Assembly (NCBI RefSeq): GCF_900115715.1
Contig: NZ_FOXM01000018.1
Span: forward strand, 1 to 64,000
Origin: Geopseudomonas sagittaria
Lineage (GTDB): Bacteria; Pseudomonadota; Gammaproteobacteria; Pseudomonadales; Pseudomonadaceae
Reading direction: 5' to 3'
DNA length: 64,000 bases
The position numbers and the translations under genes were made by a program. The notes below the pieces were generated by a model. It was not told where the DNA came from. It made no database searches and saw only the letters and a program-made list of their open reading frames with translations. How positions within the stretch are numbered: the stretch's first letter is position 1; the number at the start of each line of letters is the position of its first letter. Shown here one piece after another: positions 57,526 through 64,000 of the stretch.

Positions 57526-58380
57526 ATGACCGCACAACTGATCGACGGCAAAGCCATCGCCGCCCGCCTCCGCCAACAGATCGCCCAGCGCGTAGCCGAG
57601 CGCCGCCAGCAAGGCCTGCGCACCCCCGGGCTGGCCGTCATTCTGGTCGGCAGCGATCCAGCCTCCCAGGTTTACGTTGCCCACAAGCGCAAGGACTGCG
57701 AAGAAGTCGGCTTCATCTCCCAGGCCCACGACCTCGACAGCAACACCTCGCAGGAAGAACTGCTCAGCCTGATCGACCGCCTCAACGCCGACCCGGCCAT
57801 TGACGGCATCCTGGTGCAACTGCCGCTGCCCGCCCACCTGGACGCCTCGCAACTGCTCGAGCGCATCCAGCCGGACAAGGATGTCGACGGCTTCCACCCG
57901 TTCAACATCGGCCGCCTGGCCCAGCGCATGCCGGTACTGCAGCCCTGCACGCCGAAGGGCATCATGACCCTGCTGCACAGCACCGGGGTCGACCTGCACG
58001 GCCTGCATGCCGTGGTCGTCGGCGCCTCCAACATCGTCGGCCGCCCGATGGCGCTCGAACTGCTGCTGGCCGGCTGCACCACCACCGTAACCCACCGCTT
58101 CACCCGCGATCTGCCCAACCACCTGAGCCAGGCCGACATCGTGGTGGTGGCCGTTGGCAAGCCCGGACTGGTCAAGGGCGAATGGATCAAGGAAGGCGCC
58201 ATTGTCATTGACGTCGGCATCAACCGCCAGGCCGATGGCCGCCTGGTCGGCGACGTCGAATTTACCCCCGCCGCCGAGCGCGCCAGCTGGATCACCCCGG
58301 TACCGGGCGGCGTCGGCCCGATGACCCGCGCCTGCCTGCTGGAAAACACCCTGTACGCCGCAGAGCAGCTGCACGACTGA
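57526..58380 (+). CDS. folD: Bifunctional methylene-THF dehydrogenase/cyclohydrolase FolD
   Basis: Interconverts 5,10-methylene-, methenyl- and 10-formyl-tetrahydrofolate. 284 residues from ATG 57526. Catalytic Lys lies in [14 protein letters not shown], Asp in [17 protein letters not shown], and the NADP loop is [18 protein letters not shown]. Longer upstream frames cross the tRNA-Arg gene and are not used. Divergent from the tRNA cluster. Confidence 0.96.
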   Translation: MTAQLIDGKAIAARLRQQIAQRVAERRQQGLRTPGLAVILVGSDPASQVYVAHKRKDCEEVGFISQAHDLDSNTSQEELLSLIDRLNADPAIDGILVQLPLPAHLDASQLLERIQPDKDVDGFHPFNIGRLAQRMPVLQPCTPKGIMTLLHSTGVDLHGLHAVVVGASNIVGRPMALELLLAGCTTTVTHRFTRDLPNHLSQADIVVVAVGKPGLVKGEWIKEGAIVIDVGINRQADGRLVGDVEFTPAAERASWITPVPGGVGPMTRACLLENTLYAAEQLHD

Positions 58381-58431
58381 CATCTCTACGCTCGGCCGGC
58401 GTCCGCGCAACGGAGCGCCAGCCAGAGCAGA

Positions 58432-58467
58432 AATAAAAAAACCCGGCCGAAGCCGGGTTTTTTTATT
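58432..58467. terminator. Bidirectional terminator between folD and oprF
   Basis: A 16-bp stem, AATAAAAAAACCCGGC with its complement, around CGAA. It has runs of A and T on each side and serves convergent folD and oprF. Confidence 0.92.
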
Positions 58468-58485
58468 CGAAGCCAATCAAGCCGA

Positions 58486-59472
58486 TTATTGCTGGACCTG
58501 AGCTTCCACTTCCGCTTCCACGCGACGGTTCACAGCGCGACCAGCTTCGGTAGCGTTGTCAGCCACCGGACGGGACTCACCGTAACCCACCGAGCTGACA
58601 CGAGCATCGGCAACACCATACTGGTTGACCAGCACGTCACGCACGGCCGCAGCGCGACGCTCGGACAGCTTCTGGTTGTAGGCATCGGTGCCGACGGAGT
58701 CGGTGTGCCCCTCAACAGTGGTGGAGGTCTGCGGGTACTGGTTCATGAAGTCCGCCAGGCTCTGGATGTCGGCGAAGCTTTCCGACTTCACCTGGGCCTT
58801 GTCGAAATCAAACTTCACATCCAGCTCGACGCGCACGACTTCCGGTACCGGCTCGGCAACCGGAGCCGGCTCTTCGACCGGAGCAGCAGCGACCACCGGA
58901 GCCGGGGCCGGAGCCTGGCCACCGCCGAAGTTCAGACCAACACCCACGCCGGCCATCCACTCGGAATCGCCCTGATCGATGTTGTGCATGCCATCGACAC
59001 CGGCCTTGGCGAAGACATTCTCGGTGAAGTAGTACTTCACACCAGCGCCAAGGTTGGCGAAGGTGCTGTTGTTGCGACCGCTGCGATCAGGCTGACCGAT
59101 GCTCTGGTGAGCAGCACCAGCGGAAAGGTAGGGACGCAAGCCCACACCCGGAGTGCCGAAATGATAGACCGCATCGAGGGAGGTCAGGCTGCCCTTGATG
59201 TCCTTGTGGCCACCACCAGCAAGCGGATCATCGGAGGTCACGTCGCTGTAGACACCATGCGACAGATTGAGGGAAACGTCATCGGTCAGGAAGTAACCGA
59301 TACCGGCGCCGTAGAGCTCGCCTTCGTCTTCGAAGCCGCGCTGGCTATCGCTCAGATAGTGCTTGCCGAAAGCCTCCACCTCAACTGCGCCTTGGCCTTG
59401 GGCCAACGCACCAATGGAAGAAGCGGCAACCAGAGAGCCAATGACTACACTCAAGGTGTTTTTCAGTTTCAT
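58486..59472 (-). CDS. oprF: Major outer-membrane porin OprF (OmpA family)
   Basis: Abundant structural porin that links the outer membrane to peptidoglycan. 328 residues: signal peptide (MKLKNTLSVVIGSLVAASS...), an N-terminal eight-stranded barrel (LTSLDAVYHFGTPGVGLRPY is a conserved stretch), a linker at about residues 185-210 rich in Pro, Ala, Val, Glu, and a C-terminal OmpA domain (FDFDKAQVKSESFADIQSLA, GHTDSVGTDAYNQKLSERRA). The protein contains no cysteine, whereas P. aeruginosa OprF has four in a linker loop. The 105-bp gap to sigX probably holds a promoter, which I could not define. Confidence 0.94.
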   Translation of the reverse strand: MKLKNTLSVVIGSLVAASSIGALAQGQGAVEVEAFGKHYLSDSQRGFEDEGELYGAGIGYFLTDDVSLNLSHGVYSDVTSDDPLAGGGHKDIKGSLTSLDAVYHFGTPGVGLRPYLSAGAAHQSIGQPDRSGRNNSTFANLGAGVKYYFTENVFAKAGVDGMHNIDQGDSEWMAGVGVGLNFGGGQAPAPAPVVAAAPVEEPAPVAEPVPEVVRVELDVKFDFDKAQVKSESFADIQSLADFMNQYPQTSTTVEGHTDSVGTDAYNQKLSERRAAAVRDVLVNQYGVADARVSSVGYGESRPVADNATEAGRAVNRRVEAEVEAQVQQ

Positions 59473-59577
59473 CCGTTAAATCCCCAGCAAGAAAATTTGT
59501 TAGCTGCACTGTTATGACACGCAGCTAGGCCATAAGTTTAACACGCACGCGCCAAACCATAGAATTTTCTCCGCGAC

Positions 59578-60168
59578 TCACTCCACACTTGCGTCTGCAA
59601 ACTTCTCACGCAGCCGATCGAGGGCACGCTTGTAGCGCATCTTGGTGGCGCTCAAACCCATGTGCATGATATCGGCGATCTCCTGGAATTCGAGCTCAGC
59701 CACAAAGCGCAACACCAGGATCTCCCGGTCAATCGGATTGACATGCACCAGCCAGCGATCAAGACCGCCGCGCTCCTCCGGCTTCGGCGTCTTCTCTTCC
59801 GAGGCTTCCTCCTGGGGATCGAGACTGAGCGCGTCCAGCAGGCGCCGCTTGCGCCGCTCCTTGCGGTACTGGGTGATGCATTCGTTGTAGGTGATGCTGT
59901 ACAGCCAGGTCTTGAACTTCGACTTGCCCTCAAAGTTCTTCAGCCCATAGAGAACCTTGAGCATGACTTCCTGACACACGTCATCGGCATCCCGGTCATT
60001 GCCGAGATAGCGCGCACACACATTGAACAATGTGCGCTGGTAACGGCGCATGAGTTCTTCGTAGGCGCGAGTAACATGAAACAGCTCCACGCGCGCATGC
60101 TGCACGAGCTCCTCATCGGTGAGTTCGCGGGCATCGTAGCGCTGATACTGGGAGTGGGGCTTGTTCAA
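59578..60168 (-). CDS. sigX: ECF sigma factor SigX
   Basis: A 196-residue extracytoplasmic-function sigma factor; SigX activates oprF and fatty-acid and envelope genes in pseudomonads. Region 2 contains YLGNDRDADDVCQEVMLKVL and KFKTWLYSITYNECI; region 4 contains FQEIADIMHMGLSATKMRYK. A long charged linker (RKERRKRR...EEASEEKTPKPEERGG) joins them. No anti-sigma factor is adjacent, consistent with known SigX, whose control is thought to involve membrane signals. Confidence 0.92.
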   Translation of the reverse strand: MNKPHSQYQRYDARELTDEELVQHARVELFHVTRAYEELMRRYQRTLFNVCARYLGNDRDADDVCQEVMLKVLYGLKNFEGKSKFKTWLYSITYNECITQYRKERRKRRLLDALSLDPQEEASEEKTPKPEERGGLDRWLVHVNPIDREILVLRFVAELEFQEIADIMHMGLSATKMRYKRALDRLREKFADASVE

Positions 60169-60270
60169 GCGAGGCAGACCGGCTGCGGATCGGATAGGGA
60201 CAACCTGCGCCTGGCGCAGGTGCCGGGATGACCGCTTAATTTAGCAGAAAAGGATGGCAAAAGCCCCGTT

Positions 60271-61095
60271 TCAGCGACTGACGACCCGTCGCGCCAGCAG
60301 CAGGCGATTGCACAGCGTGACCAGCTCGCCATCGTCGGTCAGCAGGATGGTCTTGACCGTACCGATCTCCTCGATCACCCCCTCGACGTCGCCAACACGG
60401 ATCTGCTGGCCGACCTCGTACAGTTCGCGCAGGTAGATGCCGGCAATGATCTGCCCGACCACCTCGCGACTGCCCAGCCCCAGCGCCAGAGCCAGCGCCA
60501 GGCCGACCGAAGCCAGCACGATGGCGATCACGATATTGAGCAGGTCGGTCTTCACCTCCAGCTGGCCGATGGCGACCGAGATGCTGATGATGATCACCAG
60601 CCCCTGGGCGATCCGCCCGAGACTGCTGCCGTACTCCAATCCAACCCCATCCGCCGCGCCGCGCACCAGCCGACCAGCCAGTTGCGCCAACAGCACGCCC
60701 GCCAGCAGGACCAGCGCAGCACCGAACACCTTGGGCAGATAGAGCGCAAACAGGTCGAGGGTCGCCGAAACCCGCTGCAAACCGAGCGACTCGGCGGCCG
60801 ACACCAGAAATACCAGCAGCACGAACCAATAGATGATCTTGCCGACCAGCGTGGACACGGGCGCATGGACCCCTGCACGCTCGAGCAGCTTGGTCAGCCC
60901 CGCCCCGGCCATCAGCCGGTCCAGGCCGATCTTGGCCAGCAGCTTGGAAAACAGCGCGTCGAGCAGCTTGGCGACGATGAAGCCGAGCAGCGCCACCACC
61001 AGCGCGCCGAGCAGGTTGGGGATGAAACCGGCCAGCTTGCTCCACAGGGTGCTCATGGCGCTCAGCAGGCTTTGCGTCCAGATATCGAATTCCAT
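60271..61095 (-). CDS. cmpX: Mechanosensitive-channel-like membrane protein CmpX
   Basis: 274 residues, MscS-like. Five to six hydrophobic helices precede a short cytoplasmic beta domain (about residues 210-274, VGQQIRVGDVEGVIEEIGTV). The N-terminal repeats (FIPNLLGALVVALLGFIVAK) resemble the conserved TM_helix repeats of CmpX. In P. aeruginosa CmpX loss activates SigX and alters c-di-GMP signalling (literature, from memory). First base pairs lie 3 bp past the cfrX stop: one operon. Confidence 0.88.
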   Translation of the reverse strand: MEFDIWTQSLLSAMSTLWSKLAGFIPNLLGALVVALLGFIVAKLLDALFSKLLAKIGLDRLMAGAGLTKLLERAGVHAPVSTLVGKIIYWFVLLVFLVSAAESLGLQRVSATLDLFALYLPKVFGAALVLLAGVLLAQLAGRLVRGAADGVGLEYGSSLGRIAQGLVIIISISVAIGQLEVKTDLLNIVIAIVLASVGLALALALGLGSREVVGQIIAGIYLRELYEVGQQIRVGDVEGVIEEIGTVKTILLTDDGELVTLCNRLLLARRVVSR

Positions 61096-61098
61096 TCT

Positions 61099-61347
61099 TC
61101 ATTCAGCCTTATGCGCGTGCCGCGCAGCGGGATGCAGTCGACGGGTGGCCGGCAGCTTGCGTGCAGTGCCGCTATCAAGGCCGATCATCAGCGCCTCGAA
61201 CCAGCGCCCCAACAGAGCGAACAGATCGCCGGCGCCGGTCTGGCGATTGGCGGCCTTGAGTACGCGGTCCAGCCGGGCGCTGTCGGCCGACTCGGCCGGG
61301 GCACCCCTGAGCAGATCGCGCAGGGATTCTTCGAAGGGATCGTGCAT
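61099..61347 (-). CDS. cfrX: Small cytoplasmic protein CfrX
   Basis: An 82-residue protein, no signal or TM segment, start ATG 61347 with GAGGTGG just upstream. Acidic N-terminus (MHDPFEESLRDLLRGAP), a short central hydrophobic helix (AGDLFALLGRWFEALMIGLD), and a basic C-terminal tail (ARKLPATRRLHPAARHAHKA). Identified as CfrX by place between cmpX and cmaX. Its function is unknown. Confidence 0.75.
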   Translation of the reverse strand: MHDPFEESLRDLLRGAPAESADSARLDRVLKAANRQTGAGDLFALLGRWFEALMIGLDSGTARKLPATRRLHPAARHAHKAE

Positions 61348-61401
61348 ATCCACCTCTGCGGTATGTCAGTTCAAGACGCCACGGCCGCCGGATGGGTCAC
61401 A

Positions 61402-62400
61402 TCACAGCCAGCGCAGTCGACGGAACAGCCACCACTGGAATACCGCCATACCTGCGATCAGCACACAGATGATCACGAAGCCATGCGGATGTTCGGCACC
61501 CGGAATGCCGCCGACATTGATGCCGAGCAAACCGGTCACGAAGCTCATCGGTATGAAGAAGCCGGTGACGATGCCGAGCATGTACATGGTGCGATTCATC
61601 CGCTCGGTGACCCGGCGATGCTCGGCCTCCTGCAGCAAACTGACCCGCTCGCGGACCAGATCGAGCTCCTCGAGATGACGGGTCAGCCGATTGTGCAGCT
61701 CGTTCCAGTAGTCGGTGTCATCGGCGACGAACCAGGGCAGCGGGGCGCGCACCAGTTGCGCGTAGATCTCCCGCTGCGGGGCCAGGTAGCGGCGCACACT
61801 GGCCGCCCGGCGACGCAAGGTCAGCAGCAACTGGCGGTCGGGCATCTTCCTTTCATTCTGCTCGAGCGCATCCTCGAGTTCGTCGAGCTGCTCGGCAACG
61901 CCTGAGACCAGCAGATCCACGCCGTCGGTCATGGCCTCGGCGAGAAACAGCATCACTTCCGAGGCGCTCTTCGGCCCTTCGCCACTCTCGAAGGCGTCGC
62001 ACAAGGCCCCCGCCGCCTTGACCGGACGCATGCGCAGGGAGATCACCTGGCGGGCATCGGCATAGATGCGCAGCGCCACCATGTCTTCCGGGGCAGCCCC
62101 GGGATTCAGGTTGACCCCGCGCAGAAACAGCAACAGCGATTCCCGGCCCAGCGGCACGAGTCGCGGCCGGGTCGCTTCTTCCAGCAGCAGATCGCAGGCG
62201 AACGCGTGCAAACCGCTGGTTTCGCGCAACCACTGCTGCGCCTGCGGCACGCTGCGATCCCAGTGCAGCCAGAGGCTTTCCTGCGGACGCAGGTCGAGCA
62301 CCTCCAGCTCGTTGCGCTGAATCCTGCGCGCCCCGCCCTCGCCGTCCAGCACGAAACCGTAGACCAGCCCGCGCTCGTTGCTTCCCTCGTAGGACTGCAT
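61402..62400 (-). CDS. cmaX: CorA-family divalent cation transporter CmaX (ZntB-like motif)
   Basis: 332 residues, ATG 62400 with GGAGAGG upstream. A long soluble helical funnel (about 1-265) precedes two C-terminal helices. Between them the selectivity signature reads GINVGGIPG: a GIN, not the canonical CorA GMN, as in ZntB-type zinc transporters. CmaX has been annotated as a CorA-like Mg transporter; substrate here could be Zn or other divalent ions. Operon cmaX-cfrX-cmpX. The extended in-frame start at 62460 has no clear ribosome site. Confidence 0.88.
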   Translation of the reverse strand: MQSYEGSNERGLVYGFVLDGEGGARRIQRNELEVLDLRPQESLWLHWDRSVPQAQQWLRETSGLHAFACDLLLEEATRPRLVPLGRESLLLFLRGVNLNPGAAPEDMVALRIYADARQVISLRMRPVKAAGALCDAFESGEGPKSASEVMLFLAEAMTDGVDLLVSGVAEQLDELEDALEQNERKMPDRQLLLTLRRRAASVRRYLAPQREIYAQLVRAPLPWFVADDTDYWNELHNRLTRHLEELDLVRERVSLLQEAEHRRVTERMNRTMYMLGIVTGFFIPMSFVTGLLGINVGGIPGAEHPHGFVIICVLIAGMAVFQWWLFRRLRWL

Positions 62401-62464
62401 GGCCTCTCCAGCCGCAACGGTTTCCTTCGACCCGCGCATTGCAGGCCGAGGAAACAGCACCCGC

Positions 62465-62950
62465 TTACTCGGGCATCTTCAGCTCTTCGTGGGCCACGAT
62501 GATGCCGTTGTTGTCGGCGTAGACGTAGTGGCCCGGGGTGAAGGTGACGCCCGCGAAGGTGACTTCCACGTTCAGGTCGCCGATACCGCGCTTCTCGGTC
62601 TTCATCGGGTGGGCAGCCAGCGCCTGCACGCCGACATCGGTCTGCGCGAGCACATCCACATCACGGACGCAGCCGTACACCACGATGCCTTCCCAACCGT
62701 TCTTGGCCGCCTTCTCGGCCAGCATGTCGCCGAGCAGGGCACGCCGTAGCGAGCCGCCGCCATCGACCACCAGCACCTTGCCACGACCATCCAGCTCGAC
62801 CTGATCCTTGACCAGCGAGTTGTCCTCGAAGCACTTGATGGTGACGATCTGGCCACCGAAGGAGTCGCGACCGCCGAAGTTGCTGAACATCGGCTCGACA
62901 ACATCGACATAGGGGTAGGCATCGCACAGATCGGGGGTCACGTATTGCAT
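62465..62950 (-). CDS. rraA: Ribonuclease E activity regulator RraA
   Basis: A 161-residue trimeric protein that binds and inhibits RNase E in E. coli. Diagnostic segments: [20 protein letters not shown] at the N-terminus, [20 protein letters not shown], and [15 protein letters not shown] at the C-terminus. Full length. Pseudomonas members are sometimes annotated as HMG/CHA aldolase; catalytic activity cannot be judged from the sequence. 64 bp upstream of cmaX on the same strand. Confidence 0.93.
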   Translation of the reverse strand: MQYVTPDLCDAYPYVDVVEPMFSNFGGRDSFGGQIVTIKCFEDNSLVKDQVELDGRGKVLVVDGGGSLRRALLGDMLAEKAAKNGWEGIVVYGCVRDVDVLAQTDVGVQALAAHPMKTEKRGIGDLNVEVTFAGVTFTPGHYVYADNNGIIVAHEELKMPE

Positions 62951-63173
62951 GTCAGATTCCTTGCGTTAGAGATCGACGCTGCTATTCTCGCCGCCACAGG
63001 GCGGCCCAGCCGCAGCAGCGGCGAACAGACAGCATTGATGGCACAACCGCTCACCCGCCCGAAGGCGATGCCGTGACGCGGCGCCCCTAGCGCAAGCGAG
63101 CAGACCATCACCCTGTCGATCCTAGCCAGATCTGCGCGGAGTGGAAACTAGGCAAACGTATCGGTTGGCCTGC

Positions 63174-64000
63174 TCAGCGTCGCTCCGGCAACCGCTGATG
63201 GCGCAACCAGTACTCAAGCAGCGGCCATACCTCGCAGCGGGCGTTGCTGCCCAGCAACATGGCGACCTGCCCGTAATCCTCGGCAAAGCCTTCGACGCGC
63301 CCCAGACAGAGAGACTCGCGCAGCGGCGAACCGAAGCGCTCGAGCAACTGCCGACATGCCGCAGCCGGCGCGGCGCGATCCCCCGCGCCGGCCAACGCCA
63401 GCACGGGCACCGTCACCTCGGCCAGCCCCGCCGCCCAATCCTGACGTCCTTCGCCGAAGCGCCCGAACAGGCCGAACCAACGCAGGCTTTCACGCACCAC
63501 CCCCGCCGGCTCATCCTCGTAGCCTTCCCCCAGCCCCAGCCAGCCCGCAGCCACCTGCTCGCGCCGACGCAGCAGCAAGCGCGCCACCCAACCCAGCGGT
63601 GGCAGCCCGAGCACCCCGTGTCGGCAACTGATCTGGCTGCCGCACAGGGTCAGCGAGGCCAGCTGCGCCGCATCCAGATACCCGCCACCCAGCGTCGCGG
63701 CCAGGGCCAGCCCGCCCTGCGCGTGTCCCAGCCAGTGCGCCGGAGCGGCACACTGCTCGCCGACGAAGGCGGCAATCGCCGGCAGGTCGTAACGCGCATA
63801 GTCGGCCACGCGGTTGTCGCGGTAGCTCAGGTTGCGCGGCGACAGACCATGACCGCGCATCTCCGCCAGCCAGACGTCGAAGCCGGCGTGCGCCAACCAG
63901 GCACCCAGGCCCTGCCCGCCCGTGGTGTACCAGATGCGCCGATTGGCGAAACTGCCATGCAGCAGCACCAGCGGCGCACCGCGCGCACCGTCACGCCCGG
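63174..64000 (-). CDS. Alpha/beta-fold hydrolase, 5' end cut by window edge
   Basis: At least 275 residues visible; the frame continues off the right edge, so no start is assigned. The alpha/beta hydrolase N-terminal strand and oxyanion motif APLVLLHGSFANRRIWY is clear, followed by DVWLAEMRGHGLSPRN. The nucleophile elbow reads WLGHAQGGLALAATL: Ala stands where Ser is expected in GxSxG. A lid region (about residues 120-190) and a cap follow, and the late acid is likely in ALAGAGDRAAPA. Substrate unknown; possibly catalytically inactive or with an atypical nucleophile. Confidence 0.7.
   Translation of the reverse strand, partial: GRDGARGAPLVLLHGSFANRRIWYTTGGQGLGAWLAHAGFDVWLAEMRGHGLSPRNLSYRDNRVADYARYDLPAIAAFVGEQCAAPAHWLGHAQGGLALAATLGGGYLDAAQLASLTLCGSQISCRHGVLGLPPLGWVARLLLRRREQVAAGWLGLGEGYEDEPAGVVRESLRWFGLFGRFGEGRQDWAAGLAEVTVPVLALAGAGDRAAPAAACRQLLERFGSPLRESLCLGRVEGFAEDYGQVAMLLGSNARCEVWPLLEYWLRHQRLPERR

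Overview
This window is chromosomal DNA of a high-GC gammaproteobacterium, almost certainly a Pseudomonas or a very close relative. Pointers are an OprF-SigX-CmpX-CfrX-CmaX cluster, FimL beside an LdcA-type decarboxylase, a monomeric isocitrate dehydrogenase divergent from a dimeric one, and gene blocks whose order matches my memory of P. aeruginosa. About 57 protein genes, four tRNAs and the promoter/leader of an rRNA operon fill the window. No insertion sequence, prophage, CRISPR array or obvious island was seen.

Layout. 1-353: leftward rRNA promoters P1 and P2, boxA and leader; the 16S gene lies just off the left edge. 360-8363 (minus): cysG, serS, crcB, rarA, lolA, ftsK. 8622-11375 (plus): trxB, aat, bpt, infA. 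11444-14115 (minus): clpA and its adaptor clpS, with cspD divergent. 14654-18556: icd (minus) and idh (plus), divergent across a 417-bp gap. 18662-26401 (plus): Nudix hydrolase, mnmA, hflD, EamA transporter, purB, ribosomal oxygenase roxA, GNAT, and two uncharacterised proteins. 26826-28418: aceA behind a 424-bp regulatory region with two matched palindromes. 28529-30873: membrane protein, TSUP permease, nudC. 30873-37191 (minus): fimL, ldcA, dnaQ, rnhA, methyltransferase. 37269-39731 (plus): gloB, mltD. 39835-47210 (plus): a five-gene peptide ABC transporter with two binding proteins. 47231-48025: fabI. 48221-56709 (minus): ppiD, tRNA-Asp, hupB, lon, clpX, clpP, tig, the protein-folding and proteolysis block. 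56920-57240: tRNA-Leu, -His and -Arg (minus). 57526-58380: folD (plus). 58486-64000 (minus): oprF, sigX, cmpX, cfrX, cmaX, rraA and a hydrolase cut by the right edge.

How the genes work together. Isocitrate partition is unusually concentrated: both NADP isocitrate dehydrogenases and isocitrate lyase sit within 14 kb. The proteolysis set (ClpA/ClpS, ClpX, ClpP, Lon) sits with folding factors (trigger factor, PpiD) and HU. I read heat-shock (sigma-32 type) promoters in front of lon and clpX. The OprF-SigX-CmpX region is an envelope-homeostasis module.

I did not find a clearly new multi-gene system. The observations most worth checking are the paired palindromes before aceA, the palindromes embedded in the rrn P1 and hupB promoters, an OprF lacking the cysteine-containing linker, a hydrolase without its nucleophile serine, and a CorA-family protein with GIN in place of GMN. 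All family assignments are by reading; no database search was run.
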